From positions 1 through 64,000 of the forward strand of contig JAJRQG010000001.1 of assembly GCA_024280395.1 (NCBI GenBank): a DNA stretch of 64,000 nt, in the 5' to 3' direction. The number at the start of each line of letters is the position of its first letter. Position 1 is the first letter of the stretch. Below the pieces are notes generated by a model. The model did not search any database and was not told the origin of the DNA. It saw nothing but the letters and a program-made list of their open reading frames with translations. The position numbers and the translations under genes were made by a program. The DNA is from Gammaproteobacteria bacterium (GTDB lineage Bacteria; Pseudomonadota; Gammaproteobacteria; Xanthomonadales; Marinicellaceae). Of this stretch, positions 18,123 to 28,280 are shown in pieces.

Positions 18123-19292
18123 TTAGTCAGCTTGGTTTCTTAAAAAAGCTGGGATATCTAAATAGTCCTCTGACATCATTGGATCTTTGTCTGCTTTGAT
18201 AATTTCATTGTCCTGACTGGTGTTAATATGTTGTGCAACAGCAGCACTGCTGTTAATCCTTGGTTTCATGTATGAAGGTGAAATCTCTACTTTCTCTTGC
18301 GGTTGATTGGTCACCAATTTGACAGTACTTTCAGCTTTGCCATTGATTCCGGTGGCTACAACTGTTACTCGAATTTCTCCATCCATATCCATATCAATAG
18401 CAGTTCCAATGACCACTGTTGATGTGTCAGACGTGTATTCTTCAACCATTTCACCTATTTCTTGAATCTCACCAAGGGTTAAGTCCATACCTGCAGTAAT
18501 GTTAACCAAAATACCTTTAGCGCCGTGCATATCTATGTCTTCTAGTAATGGACTGTTAACTGCAAGCTCTGTTGCTACTGCCGCTCTATCATCGCCTCGA
18601 CCTATGCCTGTGCCCATCATTGCCATGCCCATTTCTGACATGACAGTTTTAACATCTGCAAAATCGACATTAATCATCCCTGGACAAGTAATTAAATCTG
18701 AAATACCTTGAACTGCACCATGTAATACATCATTGGATGCTTTAAAAGCACTGAGCAATGATACATCTCTGTCAAAATGTGACAGCAATTTGCTATTAGG
18801 AATGGTGATTAATGAATCAACATACTGCTCTAATTCTTCTATGCCTTTTTCGGCAACCATCATGCGTCTCTTGCCTTCAAAAGGAAAGGGTTTTGTGACA
18901 ACAGCAACAGTTAGAATATTCATTTCTTTTGCTATCTGGGCTACAACTGGCGCAGCACCTGTGCCAGTTCCTCCTCCCATACCAGCAGTAATAAAAACCA
19001 TGTCAGTACCGGTAAGTACTTCTTTGATTCTTTCTCTGTCTTCAAGAGCTGCTTGACGACCCACTTCTGGGTTAGCACCAGCACCCAAACCTTTTGTCAC
19101 ATTTTGCCCTATGCGAATGACATTTTTACAGTGTGTCTTGTCTAATGCCTGTACATCTGTGTTGGCACAAATGAACTCTACGCCTTGAATGTCTGCTTCA
19201 ACCATTTGTTGTACAGTGTTGCCACCGCCGCCGCCTAGTCCGATTACTTTGATTACAGCTCCGCAGCTGTCGGTTTCCATTATTTCAAACAT
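18123..19292 (-). CDS. ftsZ: Cell division protein FtsZ
   Basis: A 389-residue tubulin homologue that builds the Z ring. The GTP-binding GLGGGGGNTV near residue 19 and the tubulin signature GGGTGTG at 106-112 are intact. A variable linker follows, then the conserved C-terminal peptide DYLDIPAFLRNQ that binds FtsA and ZipA. It follows ftsA by 48 bases. Confidence 0.99.
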   Translation of the reverse strand: MFEIMETDSCGAVIKVIGLGGGGGNTVQQMVEADIQGVEFICANTDVQALDKTHCKNVIRIGQNVTKGLGAGANPEVGRQAALEDRERIKEVLTGTDMVFITAGMGGGTGTGAAPVVAQIAKEMNILTVAVVTKPFPFEGKRRMMVAEKGIEELEQYVDSLITIPNSKLLSHFDRDVSLLSAFKASNDVLHGAVQGISDLITCPGMINVDFADVKTVMSEMGMAMMGTGIGRGDDRAAVATELAVNSPLLEDIDMHGAKGILVNITAGMDLTLGEIQEIGEMVEEYTSDTSTVVIGTAIDMDMDGEIRVTVVATGINGKAESTVKLVTNQPQEKVEISPSYMKPRINSSAAVAQHINTSQDNEIIKADKDPMMSEDYLDIPAFLRNQAD

Positions 19293-19340
19293 TTTATTAC
19301 CTCCGAAAATGTTTTAGTTAAAAATATAATATGAGTTCTT

Positions 19341-20564
19341 TTAAAATTCAGAAAAGAACCATTTCTTAAATTTGCTAAACCAATTGTCTGTTTCATTGGA
19401 ATTGCTACCACTCTTTTCGTTTTTACTTCCATAAAGAAGTAAACCGACTCCGGTTGAATGTACAGGATTGTTTACTACTTCTTTTAATCCTGATATATTC
19501 TGTGGTGTACCGATTCTTACTGGTAGATGGAATATTTCTTCAGCCAATTCGACTGTTCCTTCCATTTTTGATGCCCCGCCAGTTAAAACTATTCCAGCGG
19601 CGACTAAGTCTGAATAGCCGCTTCTTTGTAATTCTGCTTGTACCAAGGTGAATAACTCTTCGTATCTTGGTTCGACTACTTCTGCTAAAGTTTGCCTGGC
19701 CAATCTTCTTGGTGCTCTATCTCCTACGCTAGGAACTGAGATGGTTTCTTCAGCTGATGCAAGTTGTCTTAAAGCACAGGCATATTTTAATTTTATTTCT
19801 TCTGCATATTGCGTAGGAGTTCGCATGGCAACCGCAATGTCGTTTGTCACTTGATCTCCAGCAATAGGTATGGCTGATGCGTGTCTGATTGCACCGTTGG
19901 TAAATACAGCAATGTCGGTTGTTCCTGCACCGATATCCACCAAGCAAACACCTAATTCTTTTTCGTCTTCAGTTAGTACAGATTCAGATGAGGCTAATTG
20001 TTCTACTATTAATTGATCAATGTCTAATCCGCACCTTGCTACACATTTTGATATATTTTGTGCTGCTGAATCAGAGCCAGTGATTAAATGAACACGTGCT
20101 TCTAATCGAACACCTGACATGCCAATTGGATGACGTATACCATCTTGACCATCAATGACAAACTCTTGTGGTAAAACGTGCAATACCCTTTGGTCTGCAG
20201 GAATCGCTACTGCTTTTGCAGCTTCTAGTACTTTTTCTACATCGCTGGCTGTGACTTCTTTGTCTTTAATGGCTACTATACCGTGCGAGTTAATGCCGCG
20301 AATATGGCTGCCTGCAATGCCCGCATAAACCGATTGAATTTCACAACCGGCCATTAGTTCTGCTTCTTCTATGGCGCGTCTAATCGATTGTACAGTTGAT
20401 TCTATATCAACCACTACACCGCGCTTTAAACCGCGCGATGGTGCCGAACCAATGCCAACCACTTCTAGGCTATCATCTTTGTGTTGTTCGCCAACGATGG
20501 CAACGATTTTTGATGTTCCAATATCTAAACCTACAACCAAGTTATTGTCTGATTTTTTAGCCAT
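19341..20564 (-). CDS. ftsA: Cell division protein FtsA
   Basis: A 407-residue actin-like ATPase that tethers FtsZ to the membrane. Motifs include VVGLDIGTSKIVAIVGE (phosphate 1), VDIGAGTTDIAVF (phosphate 2) and VLTGGASKMEG (adenosine). The C-terminal amphipathic helix WFSKFKKWFFSEF is the membrane anchor. I choose ATG 20564 (GGAA seven bases upstream), which overlaps the end of ftsQ by 8 bases; an upstream in-frame GTG at 20591 is unlikely. Confidence 0.97.
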   Translation of the reverse strand: MAKKSDNNLVVGLDIGTSKIVAIVGEQHKDDSLEVVGIGSAPSRGLKRGVVVDIESTVQSIRRAIEEAELMAGCEIQSVYAGIAGSHIRGINSHGIVAIKDKEVTASDVEKVLEAAKAVAIPADQRVLHVLPQEFVIDGQDGIRHPIGMSGVRLEARVHLITGSDSAAQNISKCVARCGLDIDQLIVEQLASSESVLTEDEKELGVCLVDIGAGTTDIAVFTNGAIRHASAIPIAGDQVTNDIAVAMRTPTQYAEEIKLKYACALRQLASAEETISVPSVGDRAPRRLARQTLAEVVEPRYEELFTLVQAELQRSGYSDLVAAGIVLTGGASKMEGTVELAEEIFHLPVRIGTPQNISGLKEVVNNPVHSTGVGLLLYGSKNEKSGSNSNETDNWFSKFKKWFFSEF

Positions 20565-21303
20565 TAGTATTTCCGTTCTCTCCGTTTTCACTGTTTAATG
20601 ATTCATTAATGTATTGTTTATTCCATTTGACTGCGTAGCCATTGGTGTATCTAAGGTCAATGTATTCGGGCATTTGTTCATGGATTCCTGAAAGCTTTGC
20701 CCATGTATCAATCAGTCTGACCAATCTTGCGTCAATCTGTTGCGAACCCAATTTAATATTTACCCCGTTGGATAAAAATATATCCCAACCACCGCGTTTG
20801 CTGACTGTTGTTTCGCTTATGTCGTAACCAGTTTGTTTAACAATTTCACTGTAGCGAATGTAATTATCCCAAATGGATTGTGATTGTGAGTCATAACCCG
20901 ATATCTTTGGCAATGCAGCCAAGTCATCTATGCTGTCAACATTAAAAATTTCACCTTTGTCGTTTAATAATTGGTTATCATTCCAAACGGCCACAGCCTT
21001 GTGTTCTATCAATTTAATAATTAGGCTATTGGGCCATTTTTTATTGACAGTGACTTTTTCAACCCAGGGGATGTTTTTCAATTTATTGCGAATTTCGTTG
21101 GCTTTAATCTTAAAAAACGAACGTTCAGGATACGCAGCTACCATTGATCTGATTTGTTCTGAAGTCACACGTTTAAATTCGGCACCCAATTCAATATTGG
21201 TCACTTTCCAATGGTCAGATTTTATTGTTCCTGACATTAAGGCAGCCATCAACAAAATGGTTAAGGAAATAATCAACAATGACAATTTAGCACCTTTAGT
21301 CAT
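20557..21303 (-). CDS. ftsQ: Cell division protein FtsQ
   Basis: A 248-residue bitopic membrane protein. A single transmembrane segment (about residues 8-25) precedes a POTRA domain, recognisable by VTNIELGAEFKRVTSEQI, ERSFFKIKANEIRNKL and PWVEKVTVNKKWPNSL. A beta domain follows. In the divisome it links FtsB/FtsL and FtsI. The start overlaps the ddl end by 8 bases, as does ftsA with ftsQ, indicating translational coupling. Confidence 0.94.
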   Translation of the reverse strand: MTKGAKLSLLIISLTILLMAALMSGTIKSDHWKVTNIELGAEFKRVTSEQIRSMVAAYPERSFFKIKANEIRNKLKNIPWVEKVTVNKKWPNSLIIKLIEHKAVAVWNDNQLLNDKGEIFNVDSIDDLAALPKISGYDSQSQSIWDNYIRYSEIVKQTGYDISETTVSKRGGWDIFLSNGVNIKLGSQQIDARLVRLIDTWAKLSGIHEQMPEYIDLRYTNGYAVKWNKQYINESLNSENGENGNTNG

Positions 21304-22228
21304 AAAGCTCTCCTTGGTCAGTCATAAATGCTGTTGACAATATTTGAACCACCAGTTGATCAAAACTCCAACCAATGGCTTTAGCAGCTTTAGGAACCAA
21401 ACTGGTTTCGGTCATTCCTGGAGTGGTATTGGCTTCTAGAAACCAATGTTTTCCTTGTTTATCAATCATGAAATCAATGCGCGCCCAACCTTTTAATCCC
21501 AATATTTTATAGGTAATAAGTGCATCTTTCTTTAATCTGTTTTCTAACTCTTCGGGGTATCCACTTGGGCAAAAATATCCAGTATTGCCACTTTCATATT
21601 TTGCCTTGTAGTCATAAAGGCCAACCTTGGGTTCTATCCTAATCACTGGTAAAGCTTTGCCTTTTATGATGCTGACTGTACATTCGCTGCCCTTGATGAA
21701 TTCTTCAACAAGCACAGAATCGACTTTTTCTAGGGCTAATTGGGTGTTTGTGTTAAGTTCTTGCTTGTCATTACAAAAGTACAAACCTACACTGGATCCT
21801 TCTTGGTTGGGTTTAACAATCCAAGGGCCATTGTCCTTTGTTTCTAATTCTTCAGCACTGTTTATTAATTGACTAAAGGGTGTGCTAATGCCACGGTTAG
21901 CTACCAATATTTTGGTCCAGTTTTTATTCCAGCTGACCACGGCACTTGGCATGTCGCAACCTGTGTATTTGACCCTCATGCTTGATAACAAACCAGCAAG
22001 TTCACCATTTTCACCCGCTTCGCCATGCAAAATATTGAATACCGCATCAAAACCACTTATTTTTTTGCTTAATAATTCTGTTACTCCATCTACAGCAGTG
22101 ACATTAACTCCATTGTTTCTTAGAGCTGATATTATTGCTTGGCCCGATCTAAGGGAAACTTCTCTCTCAGCTGAAGTACCACCCATAATGACGGCTATAT
22201 TTAAACCTTTTACTTTAAAATCAAGCAT
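21296..22228 (-). CDS. ddl: D-alanine--D-alanine ligase
   Basis: An ATP-grasp enzyme of about 310 residues that makes the D-Ala-D-Ala dipeptide. IAVIMGGTSAEREVSLRSG at the N-terminus, FNILHGEAGENG, VKPNQEGSSVGL, and the C-terminal LEANTTPGMTETSLVPKAA are the family hallmarks. ATG 22228 has GGAG eight bases upstream and overlaps the murC stop by 8 bases, so it is preferred over an ATG six codons earlier. D-Ala-D-Ala specificity is expected from this DdlB-type position in the cluster. Confidence 0.96.
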   Translation of the reverse strand: MLDFKVKGLNIAVIMGGTSAEREVSLRSGQAIISALRNNGVNVTAVDGVTELLSKKISGFDAVFNILHGEAGENGELAGLLSSMRVKYTGCDMPSAVVSWNKNWTKILVANRGISTPFSQLINSAEELETKDNGPWIVKPNQEGSSVGLYFCNDKQELNTNTQLALEKVDSVLVEEFIKGSECTVSIIKGKALPVIRIEPKVGLYDYKAKYESGNTGYFCPSGYPEELENRLKKDALITYKILGLKGWARIDFMIDKQGKHWFLEANTTPGMTETSLVPKAAKAIGWSFDQLVVQILSTAFMTDQGELYD

Positions 22229-23651
22229 CGTTGAACTCCAGTCCATTGTTGTTAACGATATTTTTTATCACTTGTCCAATACTGCCTGCTCCGGCAAATA
22301 ACACCAAATCACCATCTTGCAAGATGGCATTTAAGTCATTTGACAAGTGTTTAATTTCTCCAATATAAATTGGGTCAATTTTGCCTCGTGTTCTGATACT
22401 GCGAGATAAATCTCCTGAACTAAATCCAGAGATCGGCTCTTCACCGGCAGCAAATACATCGGTCAATACCAATACATCTGCTTGATTGAGTGTTTCAGTA
22501 AACTCATCGAATAAGTCTTTAGTTCTTGAATATCTGTGTGGTTGAAATACTACTACTAGGCGGTTGCCCCAACCTCCACGACAGGCATTGATAGCAGCTT
22601 TTAATTCAGTTGGGTGGTGAGCATAATCATCAACCAAGGTGAATTTTCCCGCCTTGCATTGTAAATTTTGAGTCAGGTTAAAGCGTCTGCCAATTCCTTC
22701 AAATGTCTCTAAACCAGATTTTATGTTGTCCATGCTTACGCCGAGTTCAATGGCTATAGCAATTGCTGCCAATGCATTTTGCACATTGTGTAAACCAGGT
22801 AAGTTGATAATCACATCTTTTGCAGTGGCCTTACCATCTTGCATTACATCAAATGACATGTTTTGTTTCTGGTGTTTTATATTTATTGCTCTAATCATGG
22901 CTTGTTCAGACAATCCATAAGTAATCGTAGGTCTAACTAAGCTGTGTGCCAACTCTGCAACATTTTCATCGTCTATACACAATACGGCAACACCATAAAA
23001 AGGCAAATGGTGTAAAAAGTTTTCAAAGGCTTTTTTGAGCAATGAAAATTTCCCATTATAAGTTTGCATGTGGTCGGCATCAATATTAGTCACGATAGCC
23101 AATATGGGTTGCAACAATAAAAATGAGCCATCACTTTCATCGGCTTCTGCGACTAGATATTGGCTGGTACCCAATGCTGCATTGGTACCAGCGGAATTTA
23201 AAAGTCCACCGATAACAAAGGTTGGATCCAAATTACCTGCAGCCAAAACACTGGCAACCAATGAGGTGGTGGTTGTTTTCCCATGGGTTCCTGCTACTGC
23301 AATACCTATTTTAAAGCGCATAAGCTCGGCCAACATTTCTGCGCGAGATAATATGGCTTTGTTTTGTTCTCTGGCGGCCACTAGTTCAGGGTTTTCATCT
23401 TGAATTGCTGATGAAATAACCACCACATTGGCCATTTTGATATTTTCTGCTTTGTGACCAATATTGATTTTAATGCCCATTTTGGTTAAACGGTTGGTTA
23501 CATCACCTTGCTGGATGTCTGAACCAGATACGTTGAACCCTAAATTGTGCAATACTTCTGCAATACCACTCATGCCACTGCCGCCTATGCCAATCATGTG
23601 GATATGCTTCATGCGATTGACAAATTTATTGTCTGGTGTCAAATAACTCAT
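22221..23651 (-). CDS. murC: UDP-N-acetylmuramate--L-alanine ligase
   Basis: A Mur ligase of about 476 residues adding L-Ala to UDP-MurNAc. The N-terminal Rossmann part has HMIGIGGSGMSGIAEVL. The ATP loop is GTHGKTTTTSL, and DDYAHHPTELKA and FQPHRYSRT follow in the C-terminal domain. The ATG at 23651 overlaps the murG stop as ATGA and has GGAG upstream; a TTG six codons earlier is less likely. Confidence 0.97.
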   Translation of the reverse strand: MSYLTPDNKFVNRMKHIHMIGIGGSGMSGIAEVLHNLGFNVSGSDIQQGDVTNRLTKMGIKINIGHKAENIKMANVVVISSAIQDENPELVAAREQNKAILSRAEMLAELMRFKIGIAVAGTHGKTTTTSLVASVLAAGNLDPTFVIGGLLNSAGTNAALGTSQYLVAEADESDGSFLLLQPILAIVTNIDADHMQTYNGKFSLLKKAFENFLHHLPFYGVAVLCIDDENVAELAHSLVRPTITYGLSEQAMIRAINIKHQKQNMSFDVMQDGKATAKDVIINLPGLHNVQNALAAIAIAIELGVSMDNIKSGLETFEGIGRRFNLTQNLQCKAGKFTLVDDYAHHPTELKAAINACRGGWGNRLVVVFQPHRYSRTKDLFDEFTETLNQADVLVLTDVFAAGEEPISGFSSGDLSRSIRTRGKIDPIYIGEIKHLSNDLNAILQDGDLVLFAGAGSIGQVIKNIVNNNGLEFNDA

Positions 23652-24712
23652 GCCACCATCTCCAAACAAATTTCGGCGACAGTTAATGCGGAATTAGTTT
23701 TGTGTAATGCTTTAGAGTTGACTGCCATTTCATTTCGCAATTGATTGTTTTCAATTAACTCCGAAATCATTTTTGATATTTCTTTTTCATCTTGGCTTTC
23801 TTGCCAAATATATCCAGCAAAATGATCAACGATATTCTTTGCATTCGAAGTTTGGTGGTCGTCAACGGCATAAGGATAAGGAACAAAAATGGCAGGTAAG
23901 CCAACTGCATTGATCTCTGCAATGGTTAATGCTCCGGCTCTGGCAATGACGAAATCGGCCCAACCATAAGCTTGGCTCATGTTGTTAATGAATTCATGAA
24001 CCTCTACGTTATCTTGATCGGTTTGTTGGTAGTTTTTAAAAGTTTTAGTGCTGTTGTTTTTCCCACATTGGTGCAACACAGAAATTTTTGTACTCTGTAA
24101 GTGTTCCTTTAATAATTTTGGAACAATGGTATTTAAGCTGTTGGCACCAAGAGAGCCACCAATAATTAGTACATTAATATTGTTTGACTGTTTTGCCTCT
24201 TTAACAGTGTTTTCAATTTCCTCACGTACTGGGTTTCCCACCCATTTTGAACCATATATTTTGTTTAAATCAAAGCCTGTTAATACTTTGCTTGCCCATT
24301 TTGATAAGTACTTATTGGTCATGCCGAATTTACTGTTTTGTTCATGCACCAATAAAGGAAGACCTTTAAATTTAGCCGCCAATCCGCCTGGCCCTGCAAC
24401 ATAACCACCCATACTGATAACGGCATCAACTTTTTCTTGTTTAAAATACTTGGTTGCATGTCTTGTTGCATTGATTAGTTTAAAAGGCATAGTAAGCAGA
24501 CCTTTTATGCCTTTACCGCGTAAGCCTTTGATAGCTAGTAATTTTAGAGGTATCTTGTGTAGTTTAACTAAATCTTCTTCCATGCCACCTATTGCACCTA
24601 GCCATACTACCTCAACATCCTTTTTTAATAGCTCTTTCGCTACTGCTAACCCTGGGAATATATGACCGCCAGTTCCACCAGCCATTATGGCTACTTTTAT
24701 ACCTGTTTTCAT
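23648..24712 (-). CDS. murG: UDP-GlcNAc:lipid I N-acetylglucosaminyltransferase MurG
   Basis: A 354-residue GT-B glycosyltransferase converting lipid I to lipid II at the inner membrane. MAGGTGGHIFPGLAVA is the N-terminal G loop. MGGYVAGPGG, IIGGSLGANSLN and VIARAGALTIAEINAVGLPAI form the rest of the active site. Overlaps of four bases at both ends (ATGA) couple it to ftsW and murC. Confidence 0.97.
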   Translation of the reverse strand: MKTGIKVAIMAGGTGGHIFPGLAVAKELLKKDVEVVWLGAIGGMEEDLVKLHKIPLKLLAIKGLRGKGIKGLLTMPFKLINATRHATKYFKQEKVDAVISMGGYVAGPGGLAAKFKGLPLLVHEQNSKFGMTNKYLSKWASKVLTGFDLNKIYGSKWVGNPVREEIENTVKEAKQSNNINVLIIGGSLGANSLNTIVPKLLKEHLQSTKISVLHQCGKNNSTKTFKNYQQTDQDNVEVHEFINNMSQAYGWADFVIARAGALTIAEINAVGLPAIFVPYPYAVDDHQTSNAKNIVDHFAGYIWQESQDEKEISKMISELIENNQLRNEMAVNSKALHKTNSALTVAEICLEMVA

Positions 24713-25899
24713 AGCATAGCCTCTTGATCGTGTCGGATGGCTTTAAGGTTGCTTCTTCGGTTCTCAAAAGAAACACGCATAACAATGGCAAGGCTCAATA
24801 AATTCATCATAATGGCAGATCCACCAGAGCTAATAAATGGCAGAGTCAGTCCTTTGGTTGGTAACAAGCCAAGATTTACACCCATACTTAAAAAAGCTTG
24901 CAGTGCTATCCAAACTCCTATGCCAGCACAAGCAAAAGAAGCAAACTCTTTGCCATTTTTTAAGGCTACTTTTGAAATAGCAAATATTCTTGTAATTAAG
25001 GTGACGTATAAAACAATTAACAATATTACCCCGATAAAACCGAGTTCTTCTGCATAAACTGAAAAGATGAAGTCGGTATGTGCTTCAGGTAGGTAAAATA
25101 ATTTTTGTACACTGCCACCGATACCATTACCAGAAATGTTCCCACTGCCAATAGCGATTAAGGCTTGAACCAGTTGAAAACCTCCGTCATAAGGGTCAGA
25201 CCATGGGTTTTGAAAACTAATAAGTCTTTGAACTCTATAAGGTTCTGCATAAGCCAATAGTGCCATGGATGATGCTGATAAAATACCTAATATTGATAAA
25301 TCTCTGTACCGCGCACCTGCGATATAAATCATGAAAAGTGTTATTGTCAATATCAATACTGCTGACCCGAAATCAGGTTGTAATAACAATAGAACGGCAA
25401 TAATCACAGCGGCAAATAAAGGTTTAATGACCCCAAAAAATTTATTTTGCAATCCTTGTTTGTGTCGGACAAAATAACCTGCCAAATAAACTATCATGGC
25501 CAATTTAACCGCTTCGACCACTTGAAAACGGGCAACACCTAGATTTAACCACCTTCTAGCGCCATTGATTTTTACTCCAATTCCAGGAAACAACACAAGG
25601 ATAAGTAGAATGATTGCAACAACCAAAAGAATGCGACTTAAATGCTCCATCCAATCGGTTTTCATGGCTAGAATGATAGTGCTCATGACAAAGCCAATAC
25701 TAATGTATAAAATGTGGCGTTTTAAATAATAAAAAGCATCGTGATTGTATTTTTCAGCAATGGCAAAAGAAGAAGAGGCAACCATAACTATACCAATTGC
25801 TATTAAGCACAATGCAGATATCATCAACCAAAAATCTACGCCCACAGTTAAGTAACTGTTGGATGACATTTTGTTTGCTTGTTTGCTAGAAATTATCAT
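24709..25899 (-). CDS. ftsW: Lipid II polymerase FtsW (SEDS family)
   Basis: A 396-residue protein with about ten transmembrane segments. It is the septal peptidoglycan glycosyltransferase partner of FtsI. The SEDS hallmarks are RRWLNLGVARFQVVEAVKLA, LLQPDFGSAVL, PEAHTDFIFSVYAEELGFIG and the C-terminal GLTLPFISSGGSA. Its start abuts the stop of mraY. In most gammaproteobacteria murD lies between mraY and ftsW; it is absent here. Confidence 0.96.
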   Translation of the reverse strand: MIISSKQANKMSSNSYLTVGVDFWLMISALCLIAIGIVMVASSSFAIAEKYNHDAFYYLKRHILYISIGFVMSTIILAMKTDWMEHLSRILLVVAIILLILVLFPGIGVKINGARRWLNLGVARFQVVEAVKLAMIVYLAGYFVRHKQGLQNKFFGVIKPLFAAVIIAVLLLLQPDFGSAVLILTITLFMIYIAGARYRDLSILGILSASSMALLAYAEPYRVQRLISFQNPWSDPYDGGFQLVQALIAIGSGNISGNGIGGSVQKLFYLPEAHTDFIFSVYAEELGFIGVILLIVLYVTLITRIFAISKVALKNGKEFASFACAGIGVWIALQAFLSMGVNLGLLPTKGLTLPFISSGGSAIMMNLLSLAIVMRVSFENRRSNLKAIRHDQEAML

Positions 25900-26982
25900 T
25901 TATCTAATTTTTAAAGTCGCCAGTCCAATTAAGACCATGATTAATGCCAAAATCCAAAAACGCACTACTACTTTTGGCTCTGGCCATCCTTTTAATTCAA
26001 AATGGTGATGAATCGGTGCCATTTTGAAGATTCTTTTGCCGCGAAGTTTAAATGATCCTACTTGTAAAATCACAGAAACAGTCTCCATGACAAATACGCC
26101 GCTCATAATAAAGAATACCAATTCTTGTCTGGTGATTATTGCTACGATGCCCAATGCTGCGCCCAAAGATAAAGCGCCAACATCTCCCATAAACATTTCT
26201 GCAGGATAGGCGTTAAACCACAAGAAGCCCAAACCAGAGCCGATGATTGCAGCACAAAAGATACTAAGTTCCCCAGCATTTTGAATGAATGGAATAAACA
26301 AGTAATGCGAAAATACTGCATGCCCAGATAAATAAGCGATAACACCTAAAGCAGCTGCTACCAATATCACCGGCATAATGGCCAATCCATCAAGCCCATC
26401 TGTCAGGTTGACCGCATTTGAAGACCCCACCATTACAAAATACCCCAAAGGGATGACCATCCATTCCAATGACCAATCCAAATCTTTTACAAAAGGAATA
26501 ACCATTTGGGTTTTTAAACTGTCATCTCCGTAATAATATAGGTACAAAACTGCAGTGATGCCAAATAACGATTGCAATAAATATTTCCAACGTGCTGCTA
26601 GTCCAGCAGAATCTTTTAAAACTAATTTTCTGTAGTCATCTAACCAGCCAATTAAGCCAAATCCAAACAATACATACATGCATACCCAAATATAATTAAT
26701 GGATAAATCAGACCACAATAAACAAGCTACCAATATTGAAAAAATGATTAAAGCACCACCCATTGTCGGTGTTCCTTGTTTGGACAAATGTGATTGAGGT
26801 CCAAGGTCTCTTACCTGCTGTCCAATTTGTTTTTCTTGTAGTTTGCGAATAAAAGCAGGGCCCAGAAAAACAGATAACATCAATGCTGTCAATGCCGCCA
26901 TAATGGCTCGGAAGGATTGATAAGAAAATAAATTCAACCAACTGTATTGCTCTTGAAATTGTTGGGCAATCCACAGAATCAT
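25900..26982 (-). CDS. mraY: Phospho-N-acetylmuramoyl-pentapeptide transferase
   Basis: A 360-residue, ten-helix membrane enzyme that makes lipid I from UDP-MurNAc-pentapeptide and undecaprenyl phosphate. The magnesium site segments GWLDDYRK (first Asp pair), [13 protein letters not shown], and [18 protein letters not shown] are intact, as is [23 protein letters not shown] near the C-terminus. It overlaps murF by 4 bases. Confidence 0.98.
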   Translation of the reverse strand: MILWIAQQFQEQYSWLNLFSYQSFRAIMAALTALMLSVFLGPAFIRKLQEKQIGQQVRDLGPQSHLSKQGTPTMGGALIIFSILVACLLWSDLSINYIWVCMYVLFGFGLIGWLDDYRKLVLKDSAGLAARWKYLLQSLFGITAVLYLYYYGDDSLKTQMVIPFVKDLDWSLEWMVIPLGYFVMVGSSNAVNLTDGLDGLAIMPVILVAAALGVIAYLSGHAVFSHYLFIPFIQNAGELSIFCAAIIGSGLGFLWFNAYPAEMFMGDVGALSLGAALGIVAIITRQELVFFIMSGVFVMETVSVILQVGSFKLRGKRIFKMAPIHHHFELKGWPEPKVVVRFWILALIMVLIGLATLKIR

Positions 26983-28280
26983 GCGGCTTTCTCCGAATTA
27001 ACTAATCCCTCAACTAATTGTTCTAAATGCATGCTTCTTGATCCTTTGATTAATAGAGTGCCCAATTGATTCCAGCTTTCTATTAGTTGGTTTTTTAATG
27101 AATCGATATTGTCATAATGGTTTATTTTATTTGAAAATGCCAAACTGGTATTTTTAGAATCTTCACCTATTGTGAATAGGTTCGTGATATTTTTTTCAGA
27201 GGCATATATACCAATTTCTTTGTGTAACTGTTTGGAATTTTCGCCCAGTTCTGCCATGTCGCCTAAAATTAAAGTGGTTTTTGTATCAGCCTCTGCCAGG
27301 ACATCTATGGCAGCTTTAACCGATTGAGGGTTGGCGTTGTAACTGTCATTAATGATGGTGTTGCCATTAATTTTACCGAGGTTTTCTAGGCGGCCTGACT
27401 CAGGAATAAAGACCTCTAGCCCTTGTTTGATGTCAGCAACACTGATGTCACATGATTGTGCAATCGCAGCAGCACATGCGGCATTGATTTGGTTATGTTT
27501 TCCTGCCACAGGCAGTTGAATATGCTTGATTGAATCGGTTGTTATGTCTGATTGTAAACTTTCACCAAAACTCAATATCTTGCTAATTGTCTTTACTTTC
27601 CACATGGCGTAGTGGTCGTCATCTATAGGCAAGATGGCAAAGTCATTTTCACCTAAAGTTGTAATAATTTGCCCTTTTTCACTGACAATGTTTTCAAATG
27701 AACCGAAACGTCCTATGTGAGCGGCAGAAACATTGGTAATGGCAGCTGTATGAATACTGACCAAAGAGACTAACCATGAAATGTCACCCAATTTAGCTGC
27801 GCCCATTTCTATTACTGCAAAATTATCATTCGTGTTGATATTGCACAAAGTTAAAGGCACACCAACTTCGTTGTTTAAATTACCTATTGTAGAGGAGCAT
27901 TGGTTAGAAATAGATAGGATTGAATGTACCATATTTTTTACGGTTGTTTTACCATTGGATCCAGTGATTGCAATGATTTTTGTTTTACACTGTTTGGCCC
28001 AATTTTTGGCCAATACCGATAGAGCTGTTAAGGTGTTCTCGCAAATTAATTGAGGAATATTTAAGTCGATTGAATGCGACACCAATACCCCGATTGCACC
28101 ATTGTCTATGGCCTGTTGACAATAATCTTCTCCATTGAAATTTTCACCAGATAAAGCGACAAATAAACGCCCGCTGCAATCTTTTCTGGAATCGGTACAA
28201 ATCCCACGAAATAAAAGGGGTTTTCCTATTAGAGTTCCACCAGTTATGGATGAAGCTTGGTGGAGATTCATGCCAATCAT
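26979..28280 (-). CDS. murF: UDP-MurNAc-tripeptide--D-Ala-D-Ala ligase
   Basis: A Mur ligase of about 433 residues adding D-Ala-D-Ala to the UDP-MurNAc tripeptide. The ATP loop is [23 protein letters not shown], the [10 protein letters not shown] segment and [15 protein letters not shown] are typical for MurF. The ATG at 28280 overlaps murE as ATGA with GGAG eight bases upstream; an ATG two codons earlier is too close to that site. Confidence 0.96.
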   Translation of the reverse strand: MIGMNLHQASSITGGTLIGKPLLFRGICTDSRKDCSGRLFVALSGENFNGEDYCQQAIDNGAIGVLVSHSIDLNIPQLICENTLTALSVLAKNWAKQCKTKIIAITGSNGKTTVKNMVHSILSISNQCSSTIGNLNNEVGVPLTLCNINTNDNFAVIEMGAAKLGDISWLVSLVSIHTAAITNVSAAHIGRFGSFENIVSEKGQIITTLGENDFAILPIDDDHYAMWKVKTISKILSFGESLQSDITTDSIKHIQLPVAGKHNQINAACAAAIAQSCDISVADIKQGLEVFIPESGRLENLGKINGNTIINDSYNANPQSVKAAIDVLAEADTKTTLILGDMAELGENSKQLHKEIGIYASEKNITNLFTIGEDSKNTSLAFSNKINHYDNIDSLKNQLIESWNQLGTLLIKGSRSMHLEQLVEGLVNSEKAA

